Assembly: GCA_022823725.1 (NCBI GenBank)
Contig: JAJEHL010000010.1
Coordinates: 84,736 to 148,735 of the forward strand
DNA length: 64,000 nt
Source of the DNA: Candidatus Latescibacterota bacterium
GTDB taxonomy: Bacteria; Latescibacterota; UBA2968
Direction of reading: 5' to 3'
The notes below the pieces were generated by a model that saw nothing but the letters and a program-made list of their open reading frames with translations, was not told where the DNA came from and did not search any database. Numbering within the stretch: the first letter of the stretch is position 1; every line of letters starts with the position of its first letter. Position numbers and translations under genes: made by a program. Shown here in pieces: positions 52,299 through 58,943 of the stretch.

Positions 52299-53215
52299 CG
52301 TTTGAACCTGTACATGAAGAATCGAATGCCCACCAGAAGCGCGCTGCCAATACCTGCCAGCACATAACCCTCCATACTCCCGATGCCACGCATGAAGAAT
52401 CGCGCCGCGACCACAGCCAGCAGAAGCAGCACCACGGCGAACGTAAGATCGATCTGATTTCGCGCGCCCGTATGCAACACATCTCGCACTACGGACCGAG
52501 TCACGGCCGGTTCTTTGCGAAACCGTTCCACAATCTCAATAATGGCGCGCGGATTGCCAGCGCTCTGTTGCAAAATATTCGTCTCGGTCATTCGATAGTC
52601 TTCTATATTGGCACCAGCAGTACACTGACAGATGAGTTTTTTCGCATCCGCGGTAGATAAGCGCTCTATCTCTACGCGGTCAAACTTCCAGAAGTGTTTC
52701 TCGTAGGACCTCCGTACTTCTGGCAGAGCCGCGATAATGGTAAACTTGCTGTTGAGTTTATCGATCAATCGCCCGACGGAGGCGGTCATATCCGATAGGT
52801 CATCCACAATTAAAACGAACTCGTCTTTCTCCACCGAGTTGAGCACCATATCGGTCCAGCCCTGGATAGTCGTGCGCGTGTGTTGCTTTTTGAACGTTTC
52901 AAATTTGTCCGAACCATCGGGACATAGCCTGCCGATTTTGTGCAGCCCCTCCGCAATATTTATCAGGGCCTCTTTCACTGGCGAAAGCGTCTTTACCATG
53001 AGCGCGTTTTCTGCGTCGAGCAACGCGAGCAGATGGCTTTTGCCCACGCCGATAGGGCCGAGCACCAGCGTGTCAATACCCTTACTCAAGTTGTCTTTGA
53101 GCTGGCACAATTCCTCACCGCGGCCCACAGTCTGCTGCATCCCTTTGGGGAGCTTCTGTGATGGGGCTTTACGGGATGGTACTGCTGGACGGGGTGCGGG
53201 TGACGGGTGAGTCAT
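52295..53215 (-). CDS. AAA-type ATPase with C-terminal membrane anchor
   Basis: The 306-residue protein has a proline-rich N-terminus. An AAA/ORC-like ATPase domain carries Walker A (LGPIGVGKSHLLALL, near residue 55) and Walker B (FVLIVDDLSD), with sensor-like arginines. RMTETNILQQSAGNPRAIIEIVERF resembles the lid region. Two membrane helices end the protein (FAVVLLLLAVVAARFF and VLAGIGSALLVGIRFFMY). It heads a three-gene operon with four-base overlaps, downstream of an array of palindromes at 53368. The task is unknown; an ATP-driven assembly or regulatory role at the membrane is plausible. Confidence 0.78.
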   Translation of the reverse strand: MTHPSPAPRPAVPSRKAPSQKLPKGMQQTVGRGEELCQLKDNLSKGIDTLVLGPIGVGKSHLLALLDAENALMVKTLSPVKEALINIAEGLHKIGRLCPDGSDKFETFKKQHTRTTIQGWTDMVLNSVEKDEFVLIVDDLSDMTASVGRLIDKLNSKFTIIAALPEVRRSYEKHFWKFDRVEIERLSTADAKKLICQCTAGANIEDYRMTETNILQQSAGNPRAIIEIVERFRKEPAVTRSVVRDVLHTGARNQIDLTFAVVLLLLAVVAARFFMRGIGSMEGYVLAGIGSALLVGIRFFMYRFKR

Positions 53216-53367
53216 GGGACTGCCCTCCTGTATGGGTTAAAACTGCAAATTTTGATCTCGTGCCCTTTATATAGTGCAAAAACCGTGCCAAAAATTGCAA
53301 AAATCCCGTAACTGCTTGCAGGAGAGCGTGTTTTTAGAAAATGCCGAAAAATGGACATGCGGCCAAC

Positions 53368-53425
53368 TGTTTCAAACGAAACAGTAAGTGTTTCAAATGA
53401 AACAGCAAGTGTTTCAAATGAAACA
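53368..53425. repeat. Three tandem palindromes, 16 bp each, in a 21-bp register (operator-like)
   Basis: TGTTTCAAACGAAACA (53368-53383), TGTTTCAAATGAAACA (53389-53404) and the same again (53410-53425) are near-perfect palindromes separated by five bases. The repeat period is exactly 21 bp, or two DNA turns. A half-site ATGAAACA follows at 53438. The array lies about 150-210 bases upstream of the membrane-ATPase operon and is expected to bind a dimeric regulator cooperatively. There are too few units, and no spacers, for a CRISPR. Confidence 0.8.
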
Positions 53426-53471
53426 GTTGGGACTATAATGAAACAGGGGGATTACAGAGGGAAATCCACAA

Positions 53472-53500
53472 AAAATGCCCTGCAGAACACAGGGCATTTT
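53472..53500 (-). terminator. Rho-independent terminator downstream of the PIN pair
   Basis: AAAATGCCCTG pairs with CAGGGCATTTT (11 bp) around a seven-base loop. On the minus strand the stem ends in TTTTTTG, so it ends leftward transcripts coming from the PIN-toxin operon. Confidence 0.75.
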
Positions 53501-53737
53501 GGAGGGTAGTTATAGCGATAGTGCTCAGATGAACACTATATTGAAAATGTTGCGGTCGTCCGAGTCAATCAGTATATACGCGATGTGTAACTTCAAAGAG
53601 GACGGCGAGTCGCAGGACGCGAAAAACAAACAATCCTCCACATTTTATGAGGGCTTGTTTTTATGGGATACGCTGGCACAAAGCGAAGTGCCCACCTACC
53701 CTGCCAGCGTTGAAACAGGAGAGGTGAGGTAGGTGCT
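53501..53737. other. Non-coding-looking stretch with one inverted repeat
   Basis: No convincing gene is seen. A 68-codon frame from 53527 on the plus strand has no ribosome-binding site and no recognised domain. ACGCTGGCA (53670-53678) and TGCCAGCGT (53702-53710) are perfect inverted copies without a T-run. Confidence 0.4.
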
Positions 53738-54160
53738 CTACTTGGGATCGAGCATCATTAGAAATTCATGAGGTGGCAATATGTCAATTCCTCGAAAAGG
53801 ACTTAGAACAATGAGATCTGCATCGCCGCTGATAATGCAGTCCGCTTTACCATTGACTGCCAGTTCCAAATACTGATCGTCTTTGGGGTCTCGACAAATC
53901 TCTATGTGCGCTATTATTTCAATAAATGTTGCGCTTTGAATGAGCGATTGAAGAAATTCTTCGCGTGTTTCTCTTTTCACATAGCGATCAAAACGATCCC
54001 TGCGAAGCACCTCTTCTAATTCTTCGACGACTACCTCTGAAAGAAGTAACGCACCTTGATTCAGCGCAATTTTTAATGAACGACCAGATGTTGATTGGGC
54101 AAAAAGAAGAGCACTAACAATGACATTTGTATCGAATACATAGCGCGATCTATGTTTCAT
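53738..54160 (-). CDS. PIN-domain toxin (VapC-like)
   Basis: The 140-residue protein has the PIN motifs in order: RYVFDTNVIVSALLF with the first Asp, SEVVVEELEEVLRR, ICRDPKDDQYLELAVNGKADCIISGDADLIVL with the later acidic residues, and GIDILPPHEFL. It fits the PIN-family toxins of many VapBC-like modules, which are metal-dependent RNases. The start is 11 bases inside the upstream small gene, the usual antitoxin-toxin overlap. A terminator follows at 53472. Confidence 0.87.
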   Translation of the reverse strand: MKHRSRYVFDTNVIVSALLFAQSTSGRSLKIALNQGALLLSEVVVEELEEVLRRDRFDRYVKRETREEFLQSLIQSATFIEIIAHIEICRDPKDDQYLELAVNGKADCIISGDADLIVLSPFRGIDILPPHEFLMMLDPK

Positions 54161-54377
54161 TAAGCAGTTCTTTCAATATCTCAGGCGTCAAACCATTTTT
54201 TCGCGCTTCTTCACTGGCTTCACGCATAATATCTTCAATTGGACGTGCCGGTTTTCTCAAACCACTCAATTGCAGACTTAACAAAACATTTAATTTTTGC
54301 CGATCTTGTACTGATGCAGACTGATAAACACGAGCAGCCTCTGGCGTTACGCAAATTGTAATTTCTTGATTTTTCAC
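54150..54377 (-). CDS. Putative antitoxin of the PIN toxin
   Basis: The 75-residue protein has a beta-strand/helix N-terminus (EITICVTPEAARVYQSAS) and a charged helical C-terminus ending TPEILKELLNE. This is a common layout for antitoxins next to this PIN subgroup. It overlaps the toxin gene by 11 bases. It has no clear classic VapB motif, and the role comes from position and size. It would bind the PIN protein through the C-terminal helix. Confidence 0.72.
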   Translation of the reverse strand: MKNQEITICVTPEAARVYQSASVQDRQKLNVLLSLQLSGLRKPARPIEDIMREASEEARKNGLTPEILKELLNET

Positions 54378-54396
54378 GTCACAACCTTTCTCTAAT

Positions 54397-54513
54397 TTAC
54401 TGTCTTGAGTGCGAGTTCATAGCACGCGGCACATCAGGCCACTCAGAATTATCGCCCCGAACGCGAATGAGATCTTCTATCGTATGAATCGTGATAGTCA
54501 AGGGCTTCATCAT
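54397..54513 (-). pseudogene. Fragment of a small conserved gene behind a 23-bp tandem duplication
   Basis: The 38-codon frame begins MMKPLTITIHTIEDLIRV and stops early. The start resembles the N-terminus of longer hypothetical proteins with an ...EDLIRxLDExPEW... beginning, so it is probably a truncated copy. It starts directly at the tandem duplication. Confidence 0.4.
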
Positions 54514-54557
54514 TGTTATAGACCAAATCAATATATTGTTATAGACCAAATCAATAT
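54512..54557. repeat. Perfect 23-bp tandem duplication
   Basis: The unit from 54512 to 54534 (starting ATTGTTATAGACC) is repeated without change at 54535-54557, with no bases between. It lies immediately upstream of the small fragment. It is a recent slippage or a two-site operator. Confidence 0.9.
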
Positions 54558-54675
54558 AAGGAAACTGAGTACACAGGGCAATATCGCGCCTATAAATTTT
54601 TGTCATAGATGACTATTAAATAGAGAGAGCCGTAAACAGCCACAAAACACAACTCCCCACATTAGCTGGTGAACC

Positions 54676-54801
54676 TCGTATCCAAAGCCCGGTTTCGGCC
54701 AGCAGGGTGAAGAGTAGGCGTTCTCGCAGCTTTGACTTCCGAATCGCCTGCATCAACCGCTCCAGGTCTTTCTTGTGGATCGACCGCGGCAACCCGGGTG
54801 A
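54676..54801 (-). pseudogene. Tyrosine recombinase remnant (start of catalytic domain)
   Basis: The minus frame reads GLPRSIHKKDLERLMQAI and then RLLFTLLAETGLWIR. This corresponds to the segment that opens the catalytic domain of phage-type integrases, where ETGLRxxE carries the first catalytic Arg. The Arg-Ile-x-Glu positions are already altered (GLWIRG), and stops or frame changes lie on both sides. It is not a working gene. Confidence 0.6.
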
Positions 54802-55071
54802 TCACCAGACACCGCAACACTATTGACCGATCTCAAACAACATCTGCGATACCCACCGCAATTGGCGCGTTGTGTATGGAGTGGTCTGAAGAGTGGATCA
54901 CGGGCAGACGATATCTGGACATGACGGATTTAAAATAAAATCTGGGTTCAACTTTTGGGGCGCTCCTCAGTGGGTACAACAACGCTTGATCGGTCCAGAG
55001 CATGGATGGCTTTCCCTGCCCACAAACGCGACCAAGAATCTTCTGCGAGGGCTACTGTTGCCGCATGCCGT
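54802..55071. other. Region without a recognised gene
   Basis: Several short frames exist on both strands, but none shows a ribosome-binding site or known domain. On the minus strand a frame out of phase with the MORN gene runs to a stop at 54948 without recognisable similarity. The stretch is probably debris between mobile-element remnants. Confidence 0.35.
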
Positions 55072-55965
55072 TCAATAGGTGGTTGTTCCTGTTGTCCCGT
55101 CCGAGTAATATTCGATCCATTGCCCGTGCTTATTGCCATCCACATAGGAGCCTTTGCTCATTACGCGCCCATCAGGGTAATATTCGATCCATTGCCCTTG
55201 CCTCTTGTCGTCCACATAAGAGCCTTTGCTACGTACGTTTCCACCCCGATCACGGAAAATCCATTGGCCGTGCCTCTTCCCGTCCACATAGGGGCCTTCT
55301 TCTGTGCCGTATGTGAAACGAATGATCCATTGTTCTTGCATCTTACCGCGCCGGTAGTGTCCTGTGCTTTCTGACCGTTTACTTTGTGTCTGTGTGCCGT
55401 CTTTTTCTTTGGTACTATACCATGAGAGTGTCCCCTTCCCGTCGGGCATGTTACCTGAACACTTGCCAGTCCAGGTCGCGGACCAGTTCTCAAAAAAGTA
55501 GTCAGTCCACACGTAGCACTCAGGACGGTTGTTCAGTTCCAACCAGCAACTGGAACCTTCCGGCTTCCCGACACACGTTTCCTCAGGTGCGACCACAAGC
55601 TCCTTGAGCCTCTCTTCAACCTCGATCAACAACCCCAGGGCATCCTTGTAAAATTCGCCCCCTTTCCCTGTTTCCGATAAATACTTGCTCACCGACTCAA
55701 GCGCGATCTTGAGTGAATCTGCTGACAGGGCCACACGCGCATACTTGAAGTGAAATTCATCCGGCAATGTGAGACTGTGCTCTTTTTGCAGCGCGAGGAT
55801 CTTTTCCATCATATTGAAGGCCCTCGCGTAGTCTTCTTTTGCATGTAGCTGTTCTGCCTCAATCAGATGTTTATCTACCATGATCTCTGGCGGAAGTTGA
55901 GCGGATGCCACCGTGGAGAATCCCAGTGAACATAGAACGAAAATACTTCTGATCACTCTCTGCAA
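55072..55965 (-). CDS. Secreted MORN/YwqK-type repeat protein (copy 1)
   Basis: The 297-residue protein has a signal peptide ending VASAQ. A ~100-residue helical TPR-like part follows (KEDYARAFNMMEKILALQKE), then a Cys-containing cassette (CVGKPEGSSCWLEL, PECYVW). At least four units of the type GxYVDGKRHGQWI follow, as in MORN-repeat/YwqK proteins that form beta-hairpin sheets. The likely start is TTG at 55965, with AGGAGA six bases upstream, because it aligns with the ATG of copy 3. The protein ends abruptly in a short TGTTTY tail, so the last repeat is cut. Copies 2 and 3 follow at 58944 and 60730. Confidence 0.8.
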   Translation of the reverse strand: MQRVIRSIFVLCSLGFSTVASAQLPPEIMVDKHLIEAEQLHAKEDYARAFNMMEKILALQKEHSLTLPDEFHFKYARVALSADSLKIALESVSKYLSETGKGGEFYKDALGLLIEVEERLKELVVAPEETCVGKPEGSSCWLELNNRPECYVWTDYFFENWSATWTGKCSGNMPDGKGTLSWYSTKEKDGTQTQSKRSESTGHYRRGKMQEQWIIRFTYGTEEGPYVDGKRHGQWIFRDRGGNVRSKGSYVDDKRQGQWIEYYPDGRVMSKGSYVDGNKHGQWIEYYSDGTTGTTTY

Positions 55966-56026
55966 GATGTCTCTCCTATCATTAAAAGCAACCACAGATA
56001 AACACCGATGGTTGCAATTTCCGCAT

Positions 56027-56333
56027 GCACAAAGACGCCCGGTTGACTATCTCGAATACATTGACGGTTATTATAATCCGCATCACAGGCATTTTTCAAC
56101 TAGCTACTACGCGCCGATGTCCTACGAAGCATGTGCCGTAATGATTCTATACCGCAAGCTGCATCAATCACAGGCTTGAAACCCAAGCCTTAAATACTCC
56201 ACCAAAACAATGCTGTTGTCGAATTGGTCGAGAAGGATCTATGGTTGGAAAAACGGCTATTTGTAGCCTGAATACAAGCTCTGTATGGACAGATTTGGAA
56301 TTCGGCAACAGCACCAAAACGGGGTAACTCCAG
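56027..56333 (+). mobile_element. IS3-family remnant (transposase C-terminus and element end)
   Basis: At 56033-56179 the plus strand encodes VDYLEYIDGYYN, then HRHFSTSYYAPMSYE and a stop. This is the C-terminal part of IS3-type transposase B (the YxxxYNxxRxHSxLxxxxPxxYE motif). Downstream are inverted copies TGCTGTTGTCGAAT (56211) and ATTCGGCAACAGCA (56300), and CCAAAACGGGG near 56315, like an IS3 end. Everything upstream of the motif is gone. The remnant abuts the stop of the IS-split membrane gene. Confidence 0.65.
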
Positions 56334-56743
56334 TCAGGACTGGCTCACTTTAAACGCATCATGTGTCGTTCTATGAAGGCGGTCTTTTTCCCATACGAAT
56401 AACCGCACGGAGTAGACAGCACCTGGAGTCATTTCTGTTGTGTCAACCAACGCCGTATAGGAGATACTCTCATCATCAATGTCTACGTTCTCATAATAGA
56501 AAAATGGAAGAGGAATCAAAGCTCTACCTCCAGTTACGTATAGAGGGGCCGAGGCCTTGAAGGCGGCAATTTTATTGGTCGAATTTATATCGGGAATTTG
56601 TGGATGTTCTTGTCTTAGAACCTTCCAGCTCTGTCCAAGCTGCTCCGCCTCCGGCGTGATGAGTAATATAGCGTTATCAATCTTCTTCGGTTGATCAGTT
56701 TGGTTCTCGACACATACCTTGGCAAACGCAGTCTGTGTATCTA
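56334..56743 (-). pseudogene. C-terminal half of a membrane-anchored protein gene interrupted by the IS630-type element
   Basis: The minus frame encodes DTQTAFAKVCVENQTDQPKK and NAILLITPEAEQL, and ends VRLFVWEKDRLHRTTHDAF before TGA at 56334. This is a soluble beta-rich domain. It begins at the TA on the left side of the IS. Joining it across one TA to the half at 58117 gives one unbroken frame. I do not recognise the family; the protein is similar in layout to small membrane-anchored hypothetical proteins with an N-terminal helix pair. Confidence 0.8.
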
Positions 56744-56769
56744 GTGCATCGTGGCATAAGTTTTATCCC

Positions 56770-57531
56770 TTATATGTTAAGGGGTCTGCCAGTGTAAGTC
56801 CATTTAAAGGGTTTGGCCATGGTTTTGTTGAAAAAGGCAATGAAGTCCAAGAGCGATTGCTGGAGGTCTTGGACCGAAGTAAAACTTCCTCTTTTGAGTA
56901 GGCGTCGCACGAGAATAGAAAACCAGCATTCAATCTGATTGAGCCAAGAAGCGTGTTTAGGGGTATAAACAAAGCGCACCCGGTGGGCTTCATCGCTGAG
57001 AAAGTCGGCACGGGTTTGCATAGATTTAAGAATCCCGGATTTGCCTTTTTCTCCTAAATCGTCTTGAATGTCGCACACATGGGCTACCCATCGGACTAAG
57101 GCTTCCGATTTATGGGTATTGAGTTGATCGACAACAAAGAGCCACTCGCCTTGTGGGTCTTGTGCGACAGTTTGTTCGATATGGGTCTTGAAATCTTGTT
57201 CTGTTCGCGTCTTTGATACCGTTGGTGCAATCACCTGCCCTGTGGCGACTTCAAAATTGCCAATCAAGCAACAGGTGCCATGTCTTTTGTATTCAAACTC
57301 CTGATGTTCAACCCATCCCGGCTTCATCGGTCGGGTTGGTTTGGCACGTTCTTTGGCCTGTATGCCCGTTTTTTCATCACTGCTAATGACATGCACGCCT
57401 GCTTCGTGAAGGTCAAGGGCGGATTGATATAAGGCACAGACCCTTTCGCTTTCCTGGTAAAAGGCTTCTTTATCTTCATCAGGGGGACGCGCCCAATACC
57501 GGACTTGATAAGGCTTAAGATCGGCCTCTTT
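56770..57531 (-). CDS. IS630 transposase, DDE catalytic part (frame B)
   Basis: The frame is open from about 57531, just after a TAA, with the first ATG at 57396. It carries the three catalytic acids in VISSDEKTGIQA, LFVVDQLNTHKSEA and ASWLNQIECWFSIL, followed by FNKTMAKPFKWTYTG at the end. It continues the transposase from frame A, which it reaches by a +1 (or -2) shift in the T6-A5 run near 57528-57540. Expression as one protein therefore needs frameshifting or transcript slippage; otherwise the element is inactive. Confidence 0.85.
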   Translation of the reverse strand, partial: KEADLKPYQVRYWARPPDEDKEAFYQESERVCALYQSALDLHEAGVHVISSDEKTGIQAKERAKPTRPMKPGWVEHQEFEYKRHGTCCLIGNFEVATGQVIAPTVSKTRTEQDFKTHIEQTVAQDPQGEWLFVVDQLNTHKSEALVRWVAHVCDIQDDLGEKGKSGILKSMQTRADFLSDEAHRVRFVYTPKHASWLNQIECWFSILVRRLLKRGSFTSVQDLQQSLLDFIAFFNKTMAKPFKWTYTGRPLNI

Positions 57532-58021
57532 TTAAAAAACGTCCCACACTGCGAACAGAAATATCCTTGACGATGCCGCGGGCGATGACTTCTTCACGCA
57601 AGACTTGAGGCGTCCAATGGCTAATGGGATACCCACAAGCCTTCGGGTCTTCACACGAAACCGCCACGACTTGCGCGACAACCTGTGCGGTGTAGGTGAC
57701 AGGCGTGCCAGAACGCGGCGCATCAGAAAGCGTGGTTAGTATCGCCTCCGATAAGGCAGGGTAGTCTGCTTCTGCTTCAATCAAAGTGAGGTGTTCTTGG
57801 TGACAAAGCCATCGAGAACGCCAAGCAGAGACTGTCTTGCGATGGATATTGAGATGCTCAGCAACCTCAATAATACTCATCCCCTCACTGCTGTAAAGGA
57901 TGATGCGAGCACGTTTGACATGGTCTTGGCGGCTCTTTTGACGTTGGACAATTTGGTCTAAGACACTGCGTTGCATCACGCTGATGGGTAGGGGACGTGC
58001 TTTTTTATAGTAACCGGGCAT
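57515..58021 (-). CDS. IS630 transposase, DNA-binding part (frame A)
   Basis: The 168-residue product begins next to a GGAGG ribosome-binding site. It has helix-turn-helix elements typical of IS630 (HVKRARIILYSSEGMSIIEV, EHLNIHRKTVSAWRSRW) and the winged segment WTPQVLREEVIARGIV. It ends RFLKRGRS at a TAA soon after a T6-A5 run. The catalytic domain continues in the other frame. Together the two frames would make about 420 residues, larger than the usual ~340 of IS630 but plausible for the subgroup. Confidence 0.85.
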   Translation of the reverse strand: MPGYYKKARPLPISVMQRSVLDQIVQRQKSRQDHVKRARIILYSSEGMSIIEVAEHLNIHRKTVSAWRSRWLCHQEHLTLIEAEADYPALSEAILTTLSDAPRSGTPVTYTAQVVAQVVAVSCEDPKACGYPISHWTPQVLREEVIARGIVKDISVRSVGRFLKRGRS

Positions 58022-58116
58022 GGAACCCTCCTATGGAAATATCCACAAAGGCTTGAGAGGGTCCCAAAGATAATGACACGATTCTTATATGGATAGACTT
58101 TTTTGCCACGATGCAC

Positions 58117-58395
58117 TAGAGATCTCACGGATAAATCAATTCGTAGGTAACTAGCACGTTGCCTCTTGAGTGCGTGTTTAAACTCAGAGTGCGAGAGCTC
58201 AAATGCTTTGCGTTGAAAATGAAGCGTATAAACGACTCCTGCGAAAGCCAATCCAGAAAAAAGTGCACTAACTCCTCCGAACATAGATCCAAAATGAGCT
58301 CTGTCGGACCATTTTTCCAGCGAGAAGAAAATGATCAAACTAATCACTGCCTGAACAACTACAACTGCAAGAATCATCAACGTCAATGGTCTCAT
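58117..58395 (-). pseudogene. N-terminal half of the IS-split membrane-anchored protein gene
   Basis: ATG at 58395 (GGAG six bases upstream) starts a protein with two membrane helices (LTLMILAVVVVQAVISLIIFF and FGGVSALFSGLAFAGVVYTL). A charged segment reaches RASYLRIDLSVRSL at the IS boundary. Beyond the boundary the frame reads into the IS and ends by chance later. With the IS removed, the codons continue TCT CTA GAT ACA CAG into the C-terminal half. The combined protein would have about 228 residues. Confidence 0.85.
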
Positions 58396-58454
58396 CGATA
58401 TCTCCAATTGGTTTGGGTGGTTGAAAGCTTTTGTGCCGCTTTCGGTTAACGTGC

Positions 58455-58619
58455 TTACAATTCACGGCTCCTCGCATGTGGGGTGGGCGCAGTCTCAAGG
58501 ATCTGTTCTGTATGAATCAGATGTTTGTCCGCCACGATTTTTGGCGGCAGTTGGGTGGATGCATCCGTAAAAAAGCCCAGTAAGACTACAATGAAAAAAC
58601 TCCTGATCACTGCCCGCAT
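58455..58619 (-). pseudogene. Truncated leader of a MORN-family gene
   Basis: The ATG at 58619 follows AAAGGAGAGACCACC. It encodes a 54-residue product with the family leader (MRAVIRSFFIVVLLGFF and then LPPKIVADKHLIHTEQ), almost the same as the MORN copies, before the sequence departs to an unrelated tail and a stop. It appears to be a fourth copy that has lost everything after the first 37 residues. Confidence 0.8.
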
Positions 58620-58765
58620 GGTGGTCTCTCCTTTTATCACTTTTCGCCTGCTATCGCTGCTACTTCTCAGAAGTCCACCCGCGATCACCGTGTCCGCGTT
58701 CTTCTTCGCGCGAAGGCATCCAGTTCATGCCGAACGGTTGAACTACTGGCGTAGTTGTACCCCGC

Positions 58766-58942
58766 TCAACCAGACAGTTCGGCATAGCGCTGTGTGGTCT
58801 GCAAGTTGCGATGACCAAGTAGCCGGCGCACTGTGCCAACGCCCACACCACTGTTCACCAACTCCGTCGCGGCCGTGTGCCGAAGCTGATGGATCCCGCA
58901 TTTGACCTCTGCTGCATAAATACGCCTGATGCGCTCACCATT
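58766..58942 (-). pseudogene. Tyrosine recombinase remnant (C-terminal catalytic end)
   Basis: The minus frame reads CGIHQLRHTAATELVNSGVG, then VRRLLGHRNLQTTQRYAELS and a stop at 58766. It carries the HxLRH, LGH and catalytic Tyr motifs of phage-type integrases. The upstream catalytic half is absent, because the frame runs into the end of the MORN gene at 58944. The N-side remnant at 54676 may come from a related gene, but its order and position do not allow simple joining. Confidence 0.8.
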
Positions 58943-58943
58943 C

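Larger units (their letters stand above)
56744..58116 (-). mobile_element. IS630-family insertion sequence, 1373 bp, flanked by TA
   Basis: The ends are inverted repeats: GTGCATCGTGGCATAAG at 56744 and, on the other strand, GTGCATCGTGGCAAAAAAG inwards from 58116, identical over the first 13 bases. Both are flanked by TA (56742-56743 and 58117-58118), the target duplicated by IS630/Tc1-type elements. Inside is a DDE transposase in two overlapping frames. The insertion splits a chromosomal gene cleanly, which shows that it happened after the surrounding genes were in place. Confidence 0.92.

Noticed and set aside
53368..53425. Three direct repeats resembling a short CRISPR array
   Set aside because: The repeats are 16 bp with 5-bp gaps, and there are no spacers and no cas genes. 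A palindromic operator array fits better.
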